A DNA stretch of 64,000 nt, from positions 69,269 through 133,268 of the forward strand of contig WHTS01000001.1 of the NCBI GenBank assembly GCA_009377585.1, in the 5' to 3' direction. The notes below the pieces were generated by a model. It had not been told where the DNA came from. It ran no database searches and saw nothing but the letters and a program-made list of their open reading frames with translations. Each line of letters begins with the position of its first letter. The stretch's first letter is position 1. The translations under genes and the position numbers were made by a program. This DNA is from Betaproteobacteria bacterium. Its GTDB lineage: Bacteria > Pseudomonadota > Gammaproteobacteria > Burkholderiales > WYBJ01. Shown piece by piece: positions 43,160 to 51,111 of this stretch.

Positions 43160-43194
43160 AGAAGCCAGGGCGCGATGCTCGCGTCCTGGCTTCT
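43160..43194 (+). terminator. Hairpin followed by short T-rich run
   Basis: AGAAGCCAGG (43160-43169) and CCTGGCTTCT (43185-43194) are perfect 10-base arms. It lies between the LLM pseudogene and the next Bug gene, where transcription from the left could end. Confidence 0.5.
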
Positions 43195-43281
43195 TCGCTA
43201 ACAGCATCCCAGGCAAGCGCAACCATGGCAGTCTTCGCGCCTCACAGTGCACCCATCATGCGTACCGATATTGGAGCCCAC

Positions 43282-44250
43282 ATGTTTACGAGACACATCC
43301 TGTTGCTGGCTGTTTTCCTGTATGGCCTGACGCCGCCAGTCTTTGCGGCAGAGGAATATCCCACCAAACCCGTTCGTCTGATCATTCCCTTTGCACCGGG
43401 CGGGACCAACGACGTGCTGGCGCGCATGGTGGCGAATCACCTGACCGAGGTCTTCGGCCATACCGTCGTGCCCGACAATCGTCCCGGCCATCAGGGCATC
43501 ACCGGCACCGACCTCGTGGCCAAGGCGCCGCCCGACGGCTACACCCTGGCCGTCATATCGTCGGCCTACACCATGAACCCGGTGACGTACAAGTTGCCGT
43601 TCGATCCGGTGAAGGCGCTCGAATTCGTCTGCAAGATCGGGCAAAGCTTCCTCATCATGACGGTCGGCCCGATGATGCCCAACGTCAAATCGATCGACGA
43701 CCTGCTGGCCGAAGCGCAGCGCAAGCCGGGGGCGATCGTGCTGTCGAGCTCAGGCGGGTTCATGCACTTCGCCACGGCGCTGTTCGAGACCCTGTCCAAG
43801 CGCGACTTCAACATCGTGCTTTACAAGGGCGGATTTCCGGCCATGATGGACGTGATGGGCGGGCAGGTGCACGCCGGCTTCGCGGTCAGCGTGCCGGCGC
43901 TCCCGCACCTGCGCGCGGGCAAGCTCAGAGGTCTCGCGGTCGGCACGCTCAAGCGCGCCGAGATGCTGCCCGACCTGCCGACGCTCGACGAGGTCGGGAT
44001 CAAGGGCTATGACGCCTCCAACTGGTATTCGATTGCGGTCCCCGCCGGCACCCCGCGGCCGATCGTGATGAAGCTGCACAACGAGATCGCGCGCTTTTTC
44101 ACCTCGCCCGAGATGCGCACGAAGATGACCAACATGGGTGCGGTGGTCGACATCAAGACGCCGGACGAGATGCGCAAGATCATCCCGGCCGAGATCCGCA
44201 AGTGGACTCAGGTCGCGATCGAGGCCAAGCTGCCGCGAGCGGGCAAGTAG
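43282..44250 (+). CDS. Bug/TctC-family periplasmic solute-binding protein
   Basis: 322 residues from an ATG after TTGGAG; longer in-frame starts lie in the upstream hairpin region and lack a signal peptide. The signal peptide is about 1-22 (VFA-AEEYP). IPFAPGGTND and a DNRPGHQG loop are present, with His-Gln where most copies have Ala or Gly. VLSSSGGFMHFAT and LYKGGFPAM are divergent versions of the later motifs. The altered pocket suggests a different ligand. It is followed by SMP-30 on the same strand, 76 bases later. Confidence 0.91.
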   Translation: MFTRHILLLAVFLYGLTPPVFAAEEYPTKPVRLIIPFAPGGTNDVLARMVANHLTEVFGHTVVPDNRPGHQGITGTDLVAKAPPDGYTLAVISSAYTMNPVTYKLPFDPVKALEFVCKIGQSFLIMTVGPMMPNVKSIDDLLAEAQRKPGAIVLSSSGGFMHFATALFETLSKRDFNIVLYKGGFPAMMDVMGGQVHAGFAVSVPALPHLRAGKLRGLAVGTLKRAEMLPDLPTLDEVGIKGYDASNWYSIAVPAGTPRPIVMKLHNEIARFFTSPEMRTKMTNMGAVVDIKTPDEMRKIIPAEIRKWTQVAIEAKLPRAGK

Positions 44251-44326
44251 CGTCGATCTTGCATCGGCTTGCGCGGGTCGGCCGCATCTCGCACACTTCG
44301 GCCGATCCATACAGGAGGATGCAGAC

Positions 44327-45238
44327 ATGGTCGACGTCACCATTCTTGCGACCGGACTCGGTTTTCCGGAAGGTCCGGTCGCATGCGCGGATGGCTCGGT
44401 GGTGTTCACGGAGCTGCGCAACGCGCGCTGCTCGCGCGTCACCGCCGAGGGCAAGCTGAGTGTTTTCTCCGCATGCGGGGGTGGGCCGAACGGGCTTGCC
44501 GTCGGTCCCGACGGCTTTTTCTACCTGTGCAACAACGGCGGCAACCGCTATGTCGAAGGCCACTCGATGGGCCTCGGGCCGCACCCCGACTATCGGCATG
44601 GCTGCATCCAGCGCATCGATCCGAACACGGGCGAGGCCACGCTGCTCTACCAAGAGGTGAACGGGCGGCCGCTGTCGGCGCCGAACGATCTCGTGTTCGA
44701 TCGGCACGGCGGGTTCTACTTCACCGACATGGGCAAGCGCCACACGCGCCATCGCGACAACGGCGGAGTCTATTACGCGCTGGCCGATGGATCGAAGGTC
44801 GTTGAGGTTGCCTATCCGATGCTCACGCCCAATGGTTGCGGCTTGTCGCCGGACGAAAGCACGCTTTACGTCGCCGACACCGAAGGCGCAAGGCTGTGGG
44901 CGTTCGCGGTTGAGGGGCCCGGGCGGCTCGCGCCGAAGGCGCAGTTTGCGCCGCATAGCGGACGGGTACTCGCCGGCCTGCCGGGCAACGCGCGCTTCGA
45001 CTCTCTCGCGGTGATGGCGAGCGGCAACATCGCGGTCGCCACCTTGATGACCGGCCATATCACCGAGATCTCCCCGGCCGGGGAGATCGTGCGAGCCGTC
45101 GAGATGCCGGACTGCTATCCCACCAACATCTGCTTCGGCGGTGCGGACCTGCGAACCGCGTATGTCACCTTGTCCGACGGCGGAAAGCTCGCCAGGATGC
45201 AGTGGCCCGAGCCGGGGCTGAAGCTCGCCTTCGAGTGA
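44327..45238 (+). CDS. SMP-30/gluconolactonase family protein
   Basis: 303 residues with ACAGGAGG before the ATG. The six-bladed propeller is marked by GFPEGPVACADGSVVF (Glu15, a metal ligand), GPNGLAVGPDGFFYL, SAPNDLVFDRHGGFYFTD and LSPDESTLYVADT with the later ligand aspartate. The family hydrolyses lactones such as gluconolactone using one divalent cation. No signal peptide. It follows a Bug gene and may act on the imported compound. Related enzymes include fumarylacetoacetate-like and drug-responsive Drp35 proteins. Confidence 0.92.
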   Translation: MVDVTILATGLGFPEGPVACADGSVVFTELRNARCSRVTAEGKLSVFSACGGGPNGLAVGPDGFFYLCNNGGNRYVEGHSMGLGPHPDYRHGCIQRIDPNTGEATLLYQEVNGRPLSAPNDLVFDRHGGFYFTDMGKRHTRHRDNGGVYYALADGSKVVEVAYPMLTPNGCGLSPDESTLYVADTEGARLWAFAVEGPGRLAPKAQFAPHSGRVLAGLPGNARFDSLAVMASGNIAVATLMTGHITEISPAGEIVRAVEMPDCYPTNICFGGADLRTAYVTLSDGGKLARMQWPEPGLKLAFE

Positions 45239-45428
45239 GAGGCCGGCGTTTCACGAAGCGTCCCGCGGATGGGCCGCGTCCGATGGGCCGCGTCCAGATG
45301 AGAAACCCGCGCATGATGCAGTAAAGTGTGATCCACCGTCGCATGGCGTCGCTGTTGCGCCCGACGGCGGCATGCGTCGCGCGCGTCGTCGTAGTGCTTG
45401 CAATCCACACACCAACGAGGAGAAATGA

Positions 45429-46397
45429 ATGAAGCGTGCTGCTGTTTCCACCCTGATTATTGCAACCGGCCTGTTAGCTGTGGCCGGTGCACAGGCGCAG
45501 AAGTATCCGGAGCGGCCGATCCGGTTGATCGTTCCGTTTTCGCCCGGCGGTACCAGCGATCTGTTGGGCCGAGTGGTCGGACAACGCCTCGGCGAAGGCT
45601 TGGGGACGACGGTCGTCATCGACAATCGCGGCGGCGCAGGCGGATCGCTCGGCGCCGCTCTGGGTGCCCGGGCGGCACCCGACGGATATACGCTGCTGGT
45701 GTCGCACGTGGGTCTTGCCGTCAATGAGACGCTGTACTCGAAGAAGCCGTACAACGCGCTCCAGGACCTGGCGCCGATTTCGCGGATCGGCGAGACGCCG
45801 GGCGCGGTCGTGGTCACCAATGCCTTGCCGGCGAAGACCATGCAGGAGCTGATCGCGCTGGCGAAGAAGCAGCCGGGGAAGCTCAATGCCAGCTCGGCAG
45901 GAGTCGGCAGCGCGGCACACCTCGCGCTGGCTCTGCTGGAAAATACCTCGGGCGCGAAGTTCAATCACGTTCCGTTCAAGGGCGGCGGCCCGTCGTTGAT
46001 CGCCATCGTCGCCGGCGAGGTCGATCTCTCCATCCCCGCTTACCCGACCGCCGTCCCGCACCTCAAGGCGGGAAAGCTGCGCATTCTGGCGGTGACGGGC
46101 GCGACGCGCGAGCCCACCGTGCCGGACGTTCCGACCGTGGCCGAGTCCGGCGTGCCGGGCTATGAATTCACCATCTGGTTCGCCATGTACGCGCCGTCCG
46201 GCACGCCGAAGGCAATCATCACCCGGCTCAACCAGGAGATTGTCGAGGCGATGGCCGAACCCGGCATGCGCGAGAAGCTAGCTCGCACCGGCGTGAATGC
46301 CGGTTCCTCCACGCCAGAGGAGCTCGGCAAGTATCTGCGGGCCGAAGTGGCCAAGTGGGCGAAGGTCGTGAAGGCGGCGGGGATACCGATCAACTGA
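45429..46397 (+). CDS. Bug/TctC-family periplasmic solute-binding protein
   Basis: 322 residues with GAGGAG before the ATG. The signal peptide is 1-23 (AQA-QKYP). VPFSPGGTSD, DNRGGAGGS, the ASSAGVGSAA segment (in place of NYGSAG) and VPFKGGGPS identify the family. The tail WAKVVKAAGIPIN is typical. It is convergent with the amidohydrolase gene at 46551. Ligand unknown. Confidence 0.93.
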   Translation: MKRAAVSTLIIATGLLAVAGAQAQKYPERPIRLIVPFSPGGTSDLLGRVVGQRLGEGLGTTVVIDNRGGAGGSLGAALGARAAPDGYTLLVSHVGLAVNETLYSKKPYNALQDLAPISRIGETPGAVVVTNALPAKTMQELIALAKKQPGKLNASSAGVGSAAHLALALLENTSGAKFNHVPFKGGGPSLIAIVAGEVDLSIPAYPTAVPHLKAGKLRILAVTGATREPTVPDVPTVAESGVPGYEFTIWFAMYAPSGTPKAIITRLNQEIVEAMAEPGMREKLARTGVNAGSSTPEELGKYLRAEVAKWAKVVKAAGIPIN

Positions 46398-46550
46398 AGG
46401 TTTGGTGGACGTCCGCTTGGCTCGCGCGAGATGCGGAAGCTGACGCTTGGACCGTCGGGGCTATCGATAGACTCGTACCGAGGGAATGACCAACGAGGCA
46501 CGAGTCGGCCGTGGCGCGATGGTGCTGATCCTTGCTCGTCTTGCGGATGC

Positions 46551-47627
46551 TCAGGATCGTGGCTGCGTTGTTTCGATCCGCAATAGCCGCGCCGGGTTGT
46601 CGCAAAGAATCATCTCACGCTCCCGGTGCGTGAGCCCCGGGATCGCCTCGACGAAATCGACCGGCTGCTTGACCGACATCGCTTGCGGGAAATCGGTACC
46701 TGCGACGATCCGATCGGCGCCGACCAGATCGATCAGGTTGCGCATGATTTGCGGATGATGCGTAATCAGATCGTAGTGGAAGCGGCGCAAATACTCGCTC
46801 GCCGGCTTTTTCATGTGCTTGAGCTCCGGGCTCACCGCGATGCCGAGATCGAGCCGGCCGACCAGCCAGGGAAACGTGCCGCCGGCGTGCGGCAGGAAGA
46901 CTTCGAGCTTTGGAAACGCGTCGAGCACGCCGCCGCAGACGAGACTGACGGCCGCATAGCCCGCTTCCTGCGGATTGCCGAGCGTGTTCAGCATGAAGAA
47001 GTCCTGCATGCGCTCGGCGCCGGTCGGATACAGGTTGGTGAGGAAGAGCGGCAGGCCGAGCGCTTCCGCCCGCTCGTAGATCGGCCAGAACTCGCGCTCG
47101 TGCAGGTTCTTGCCCTCGATGTGCTCGGCGATGAAGACCGCGCGCATGCACGGGTGCTTCGCCATGCGCTCCAGCTCCTGCGCTGCGAGACGCAAATCCT
47201 GCATCGGCAGGACGATGCAGCCGTAGAAACGGTCCGGATGCTTGCGATGCGCTTCCACGCAGGCATCGTTGTGAGCCGCAGCGAGCTCGAGCCCGAATCC
47301 CGCCGGCGCCCAGTACACCAGCGGGTTGGTCATCGACAGCGCATAGGTGTCGACCTTGCGCCTGTCCATGTCCGCGATGATGTCCTCGAGGTTGGTCATG
47401 GTCTTGCGCATGTTCGACTTCTGCGTGCAGCCGGGCACCGAGACGACGACCGGGTTGCCCTTGGCGTCTTCGCCCATGACGGCGCCATGCGCGGCTCCTT
47501 TGCGCACCATGAGGTCGACGAATTCCTGCGGATACCAGTGCACGTGCGCATCGATTACCCGGCGGTAGGGGCGTGAGCTGGTTTCGCCGGGACGTTCTTC
47601 GATCGATGGGTAGGCCAGTTCGGACAT
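46551..47627 (-). CDS. Amidohydrolase family 2 (ACMSD-like decarboxylase/hydrolase)
   Basis: 358 residues with GAGGAG before the ATG; the much longer frame upstream runs over the CoA-transferase gene. DAHVHWYP holds the metal pair His28/His30. FLPHAGGTFPWLVGRLD supplies a third histidine and GTDFPQ the metal-ligand aspartate. FYGCIVLPMQD and LPLFLTNLYPTG are further blocks. This is the aminocarboxymuconate-semialdehyde decarboxylase / resorcylate decarboxylase group, usually non-oxidative decarboxylases or hydratases of aromatic-derived acids. It follows a CoA-transferase on the same strand by 62 bases. Confidence 0.9.
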   Translation of the reverse strand: MSELAYPSIEERPGETSSRPYRRVIDAHVHWYPQEFVDLMVRKGAAHGAVMGEDAKGNPVVVSVPGCTQKSNMRKTMTNLEDIIADMDRRKVDTYALSMTNPLVYWAPAGFGLELAAAHNDACVEAHRKHPDRFYGCIVLPMQDLRLAAQELERMAKHPCMRAVFIAEHIEGKNLHEREFWPIYERAEALGLPLFLTNLYPTGAERMQDFFMLNTLGNPQEAGYAAVSLVCGGVLDAFPKLEVFLPHAGGTFPWLVGRLDLGIAVSPELKHMKKPASEYLRRFHYDLITHHPQIMRNLIDLVGADRIVAGTDFPQAMSVKQPVDFVEAIPGLTHREREMILCDNPARLLRIETTQPRS

Positions 47628-47689
47628 GTGAAAACTCCTCTCGTTGCGCATGCGGCGCACGCCTCGCAAGGCAAGGCGTGCCGAATTCT

Positions 47690-48949
47690 TTACGTGGAAC
47701 CGAAAGCGCCTGCCGCGCGCCATTGGTCGAGCTCGCGCGAAGCAGCGCCGAGCCAATCGGCAAGCACGGCATCGGTGTGCTCGCCCAGCCGGGGCGCGGC
47801 CGAGTGGTACTGAACCGGTGTGGCGCTCAAACGAATCGGATTGCCGACCCCGGCGACCGGGACGCCATCGGAGCGCGGCACACTGACCTTCAGCCGCCGA
47901 TGTTCGGCCTGCGGCATCGCGAACACCTGCGCCAGGTCGTTGATCGGGCCGTTGGCGACGCCGGATGCGTCCAGCTTCGCCTGCAGATCGGCCACCGTGC
48001 GCGCCGCAAAGCTCGGCGCCAGCTGCTCGATGATCCAAGGCTTGTTGATCGAGCGCCCCGAAGGCGTTTGCAGCCGGGGATCGGTCGCAAGATCTGCGCG
48101 CTCGAGCGCCGTGCACAGCGAGCGCCATTGCGAGTTGTTGCCCACGGCCACCACCAGGTGACCGTCGGCGCACTTGAATGTCTCGTAGGGCACCATGATG
48201 CCGGCGGACGAGTTGCCCGTTCGCTGGGGCACGCGCCCGGTCTGGAAAAAGCTCGCCGCCTGGTGCGCGCACAGCGCCGCCACCGAGTCGAACAGCGCCA
48301 TGTCGATGCATTGCCCCAGCCCGCTCGCATCGCGTTCGCGCAGTGCCGCCAGGATCGCGATGCCGGCGTAGAGTCCGGTCGAGAGATCGACGATGGAGGC
48401 GCCGAGCTTCATCGGGCCGCCGCCCGAGACTTCGTCTGGATGGCCGGTCATACTCATGAGCCCGCCGACCGCCTGAAAGATGTAGTCGTAGCCGGGGCGC
48501 TCCTTCAGCGGACCGGTCTGGCCGAAGCCGGTGATCGAGCAGTAGACGAGCCGCGGGTTGATTCGCGACAGCGTGTCGTAGTCGAGCCCGCGGCGTGCAA
48601 GATCGCCGACCTTGTAGTTTTCGATCAGCACGTCCGCGCGTTCGGCGAGCCGGCGCACGAGCGCAACGCCCGCATCGCAGGCGAGGTCGATCGCGATCGA
48701 GCGCTTGTTGCGGTTGGCGCTGCTGAAGTAGGTGGAATCTCCGGTCGGATCGCCGCTGGCGTCCGGCAGCCACGGCGGTCCCCATAACCGGGTGTCGTCG
48801 CCGCTGCCGGGCCGCTCGATCTTCACCACGTCGGCGCCCAGGTCGGCAAGGATCTGAGCGCAGGTGGGTCCGGCGAGCACGCGCGCGAGGTCGAGCACCC
48901 GCAGGCCGGCGAGAGCGGAACTCCGGTGGGGTGAGGGGGTGGAATGCAT
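47690..48949 (-). CDS. Class III (CaiB/BaiF) CoA-transferase
   Basis: 419 residues. LRVLDLARVLAGPTCAQILADLGADVVKIE, read in parts, is the standard family opening. NRNKRSIAIDL, GFGQTGPLKERPGYD and IVDLSTGLYAGIA with the catalytic aspartate follow. LGQCIDMALFDSV and the LGEHTDAVL end complete it. It lies upstream of the ACMSD-like gene on the same strand and is preceded by a family 2 repeat. Acid substrate unknown. Confidence 0.93.
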   Translation of the reverse strand: MHSTPSPHRSSALAGLRVLDLARVLAGPTCAQILADLGADVVKIERPGSGDDTRLWGPPWLPDASGDPTGDSTYFSSANRNKRSIAIDLACDAGVALVRRLAERADVLIENYKVGDLARRGLDYDTLSRINPRLVYCSITGFGQTGPLKERPGYDYIFQAVGGLMSMTGHPDEVSGGGPMKLGASIVDLSTGLYAGIAILAALRERDASGLGQCIDMALFDSVAALCAHQAASFFQTGRVPQRTGNSSAGIMVPYETFKCADGHLVVAVGNNSQWRSLCTALERADLATDPRLQTPSGRSINKPWIIEQLAPSFAARTVADLQAKLDASGVANGPINDLAQVFAMPQAEHRRLKVSVPRSDGVPVAGVGNPIRLSATPVQYHSAAPRLGEHTDAVLADWLGAASRELDQWRAAGAFGST

Positions 48950-48980
48950 CGTATACGCTAGCGTCCTGAGTCAGAAGTTC

Positions 48981-49047
48981 GTCACCCCCGCGAACGCGGG
49001 GGTCCAGGCGGAGTCCCCTTCTGGATTCCCGCTTGCGCGGGAATGAC
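48981..49047. repeat. Dispersed repeat family 2, copy 3
   Basis: CACCCCCGCGAACGCGGGGGT hairpin at the left, a GTCCAGG block, and GATTCCCGCTTGCGCGGGAAT at the right ending in GAC. Same layout as 26249-26322, placed between a CoA-transferase start and an SDR end. Confidence 0.87.
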
Positions 49048-49072
49048 GATATACGACGAATTTACAATTCAC

Positions 49073-49891
49073 CTAGTAATACACCGATTGTCCGGCGCCG
49101 CCGGTGGCAACCACCAATTCGCCGTTGATCGCCCAGGCCTTGTCCGAGGCGAGAAACGCGGCCACATAGGCCACTTCGGAGGCGTCGACCATGCGCCCGA
49201 TCGCGTTGCCGCGCGGAGAATCGGGGGCGTAGGCGCGCCGCTCCGCTTCCTCCGGCGTGACACCCAGCTCGGCCGCGCGCGCGGCCAGCAGGCGCGGCGT
49301 GCGTTCGGTTCGGGTGATGCCGGGGTGGATGCAATTGACGGTAATGCCGCTGCGGCCGATCTGCACGGCCAGCGTTTTCGTCAGGTGCACCAGCGAGGCG
49401 TTGCGCGCGCCGCCGCTCAGGTTGCCCGCGGTGCGCGCATTGGTGCCGCTGACGTTGACGATGCGGCCCCACCCTTGCGCCTTGAGATGCGGGATGATTG
49501 CGCGCGCGCAACGCAAGGCGCCGACGTATTTGACGTTGAAGTCGTTCAGCAGCTCCTCGTCGACCACCGTTTCGATCGGGCCGGTGGCGTTGGTGGACCC
49601 GCCGGGCGCCGAGCCGCTGTTCACCAGGATGTGAAGCCCGCCCAACTGGTCCGCTGCCCGCGCCACCATGGCTTCCACCTGCTCCTTGCTGGTGACGTCG
49701 GCGGGCAGCGCGATCACCCGGCGACCGGTTTCGGTGCTCAATTCGCGTGCCGCGGCCTCCAGCGGCTCCTTGCGTCTGGCCACGATCGCCACATCCGCAC
49801 CTTCGGCTGCGAGCACTCTCGCAATGGCCTTGCCGATGCCCTGGCTGCCTCCCGTGACGATCGCGTGCTTGTCCTTAAGGCCGAGATCCAT
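49073..49891 (-). CDS. SDR-family protein with altered active site
   Basis: 272 residues. The coenzyme site GGSQGIG (14-20) and Ser148 (NVSG) are normal. Where the Tyr-x3-Lys pair should lie, 12-16 residues after the serine, the sequence reads Gly160-Gly-Ala-Arg-Asn164, so both catalytic residues are missing. The rest, including ALTK-like LVHLTK and VNCIHPGITRTE, keeps the fold. A divergent subgroup with a GxRNA segment appears real rather than broken, since the frame is clean. It may bind NAD(P) without classical dehydrogenase chemistry. Confidence 0.87.
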   Translation of the reverse strand: MDLGLKDKHAIVTGGSQGIGKAIARVLAAEGADVAIVARRKEPLEAAARELSTETGRRVIALPADVTSKEQVEAMVARAADQLGGLHILVNSGSAPGGSTNATGPIETVVDEELLNDFNVKYVGALRCARAIIPHLKAQGWGRIVNVSGTNARTAGNLSGGARNASLVHLTKTLAVQIGRSGITVNCIHPGITRTERTPRLLAARAAELGVTPEEAERRAYAPDSPRGNAIGRMVDASEVAYVAAFLASDKAWAINGELVVATGGAGQSVYY

Positions 49892-50001
49892 GGCTTGTTC
49901 CTCCGCAAGGTGTGGGGTTGAATGCGCCGCCGTGCCTGCGCGCCGCTCTATGGCGTCATATCATAGATTCTGTCCTCGCGGACCGATAGCGCGGGTGCGG
50001 C

Positions 50002-50107
50002 GCTGTCATCGGCTCTCGGCCCACGCCGGCCGCCGGTAGCGAGTAATCCCGGTACGGTTTTCCCGAACCGAGGCTGTCATCGGCTATCGGCCGACGCCGG
50101 CCGCTGG
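50002..50107 (+). repeat. Direct repeat pair of 35 bases upstream of the CmcJ-like gene
   Basis: Copies at 50002-50036 and 50073-50107 both start GCTGTCATCGGCT and contain ACGCCGGCCGC; they differ at about three positions. They lie 71 bases apart in the promoter region of the next gene and might be a duplicated operator. Confidence 0.8.
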
Positions 50108-50144
50108 GCTTGCGCGTGTCGCATTGCGTCCGGCGAGAATGGGC

Positions 50145-50150
50145 TATGAT
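50145..50150 (+). promoter_or_regulatory. Possible -10 element
   Basis: TATGAT 33 bases before the ATG, with TTGCGT about 15 bases upstream as a weak -35. The surrounding GGGCTATGATGCG is shared with 4421-4433. Confidence 0.35.
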
Positions 50151-50182
50151 GCGAAACGCTTTTCTACCGCCGGAGACGCCCC

Positions 50183-51019
50183 ATGGATACCGTCCTCGAG
50201 AAACCGGCTGCGGACACCATCCGCGCTCAATTCAACTACGTCGCCGACATCGGCGTGCCCTATGTGCGCTACATCGACTGGCCGGAGATGGAGCACATGG
50301 CGGTGCCGCCGCAGTACCGCCAGTTCGAGATGGTGGTGCGAAACGGCAGGCCGCTGAAGGACACGTTCGAGCTGGACACACACGGATTCGTTTTCGCCGA
50401 CCATGCCACGCAGGTGCAAGGCTTCACCGACGAGGCGGAGCGCGCGCGGGTGTACGACGCCGAGGTGCAGGCCCTGATCAGGAAACACTCCGGTGCCTCC
50501 GAGGTCCTCGTCTTCGACCACACCATCCGCATCGGCGACGAGGCAGGCCAGAAGGCCGCGAATGCCCGCCCGCCTGTGAAGGGCGTACACAACGACTACA
50601 CCGAAAAGTCGGCGCCGCGCCGGCTGCGCGACATCGTCGGCGACGAAGAGGCGCAGCGCCGCTTCCGCAAGCGCTGGGCGATCATCCAGGTGTGGCGGCC
50701 GATTCGCGGCCCCGTGCTGGTCGATCCGCTGGGCATCTGTGATGGCCGCAGCATTCCGCAGCAGGGCTTCATACTCATGCAGCGCCGCTACAAGGACCGC
50801 ACCGGCGAGGTCTATCACATCGCCCACAATCCCGCGCACCAGTGGTTCTATTTTCCGCAGATGACGCGCAACGAGGCGCTGATGTTCAAGGTGTTCGATT
50901 CGGATGCGACCAAGCCGTCGCGCTTCACCGCGCACAGCTCGTTCGACGACCCGACCTCGCCGCCGAACGCACCGGCGCGCGAGAGCATCGAAACGCGCAC
51001 GTTCGCGTTCTTCGACTGA
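50183..51019 (+). CDS. CmcJ/NvfI-family putative iron-dependent oxygenase
   Basis: 278 residues with GGAG before the ATG. VHNDYT (His136, Asp138), FTAHSSFDD (His251) and RESIETR (Arg272) are the conserved blocks of the family that includes cephamycin CmcJ, fungal AsaB and NvfI. The H-x-D...H arrangement fits a non-haem iron site; members hydroxylate, desaturate or otherwise oxidise small molecules. WAIIQVWRPIRGPV and the PLGICD segment are typical. It stands opposite a TauD-family gene, so two oxygenases end at a shared repeat. Substrate unknown. Confidence 0.9.
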   Translation: MDTVLEKPAADTIRAQFNYVADIGVPYVRYIDWPEMEHMAVPPQYRQFEMVVRNGRPLKDTFELDTHGFVFADHATQVQGFTDEAERARVYDAEVQALIRKHSGASEVLVFDHTIRIGDEAGQKAANARPPVKGVHNDYTEKSAPRRLRDIVGDEEAQRRFRKRWAIIQVWRPIRGPVLVDPLGICDGRSIPQQGFILMQRRYKDRTGEVYHIAHNPAHQWFYFPQMTRNEALMFKVFDSDATKPSRFTAHSSFDDPTSPPNAPARESIETRTFAFFD

Positions 51020-51025
51020 TCATTT

Positions 51026-51075
51026 CCCCCTTACGAAGGAGGGCGGGACGCGACGATGTCGCGGACGGGGTGGTC
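51026..51075 (+). repeat. Dispersed palindromic repeat family 1, copy C (short)
   Basis: CCCCCTTACGAAGGAGGGCGG hairpin-like start followed by GGACGCG and ATGTCGCGGACGGGGTGG. The distal ACCACACCACCCC part seen in copies A and B is absent. It lies between converging oxygenase genes. Confidence 0.78.
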
Positions 51076-51111
51076 GAGAGGAGTGCGAGCTACCGCTGAG
51101 CCGCACGACGG

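Noticed and set aside
46551-48785. 744-residue fusion of amidohydrolase with an upstream domain.
   Set aside because: The upstream part is the CoA-transferase gene read in the wrong frame; a good ribosome site and family start exist at 47627.
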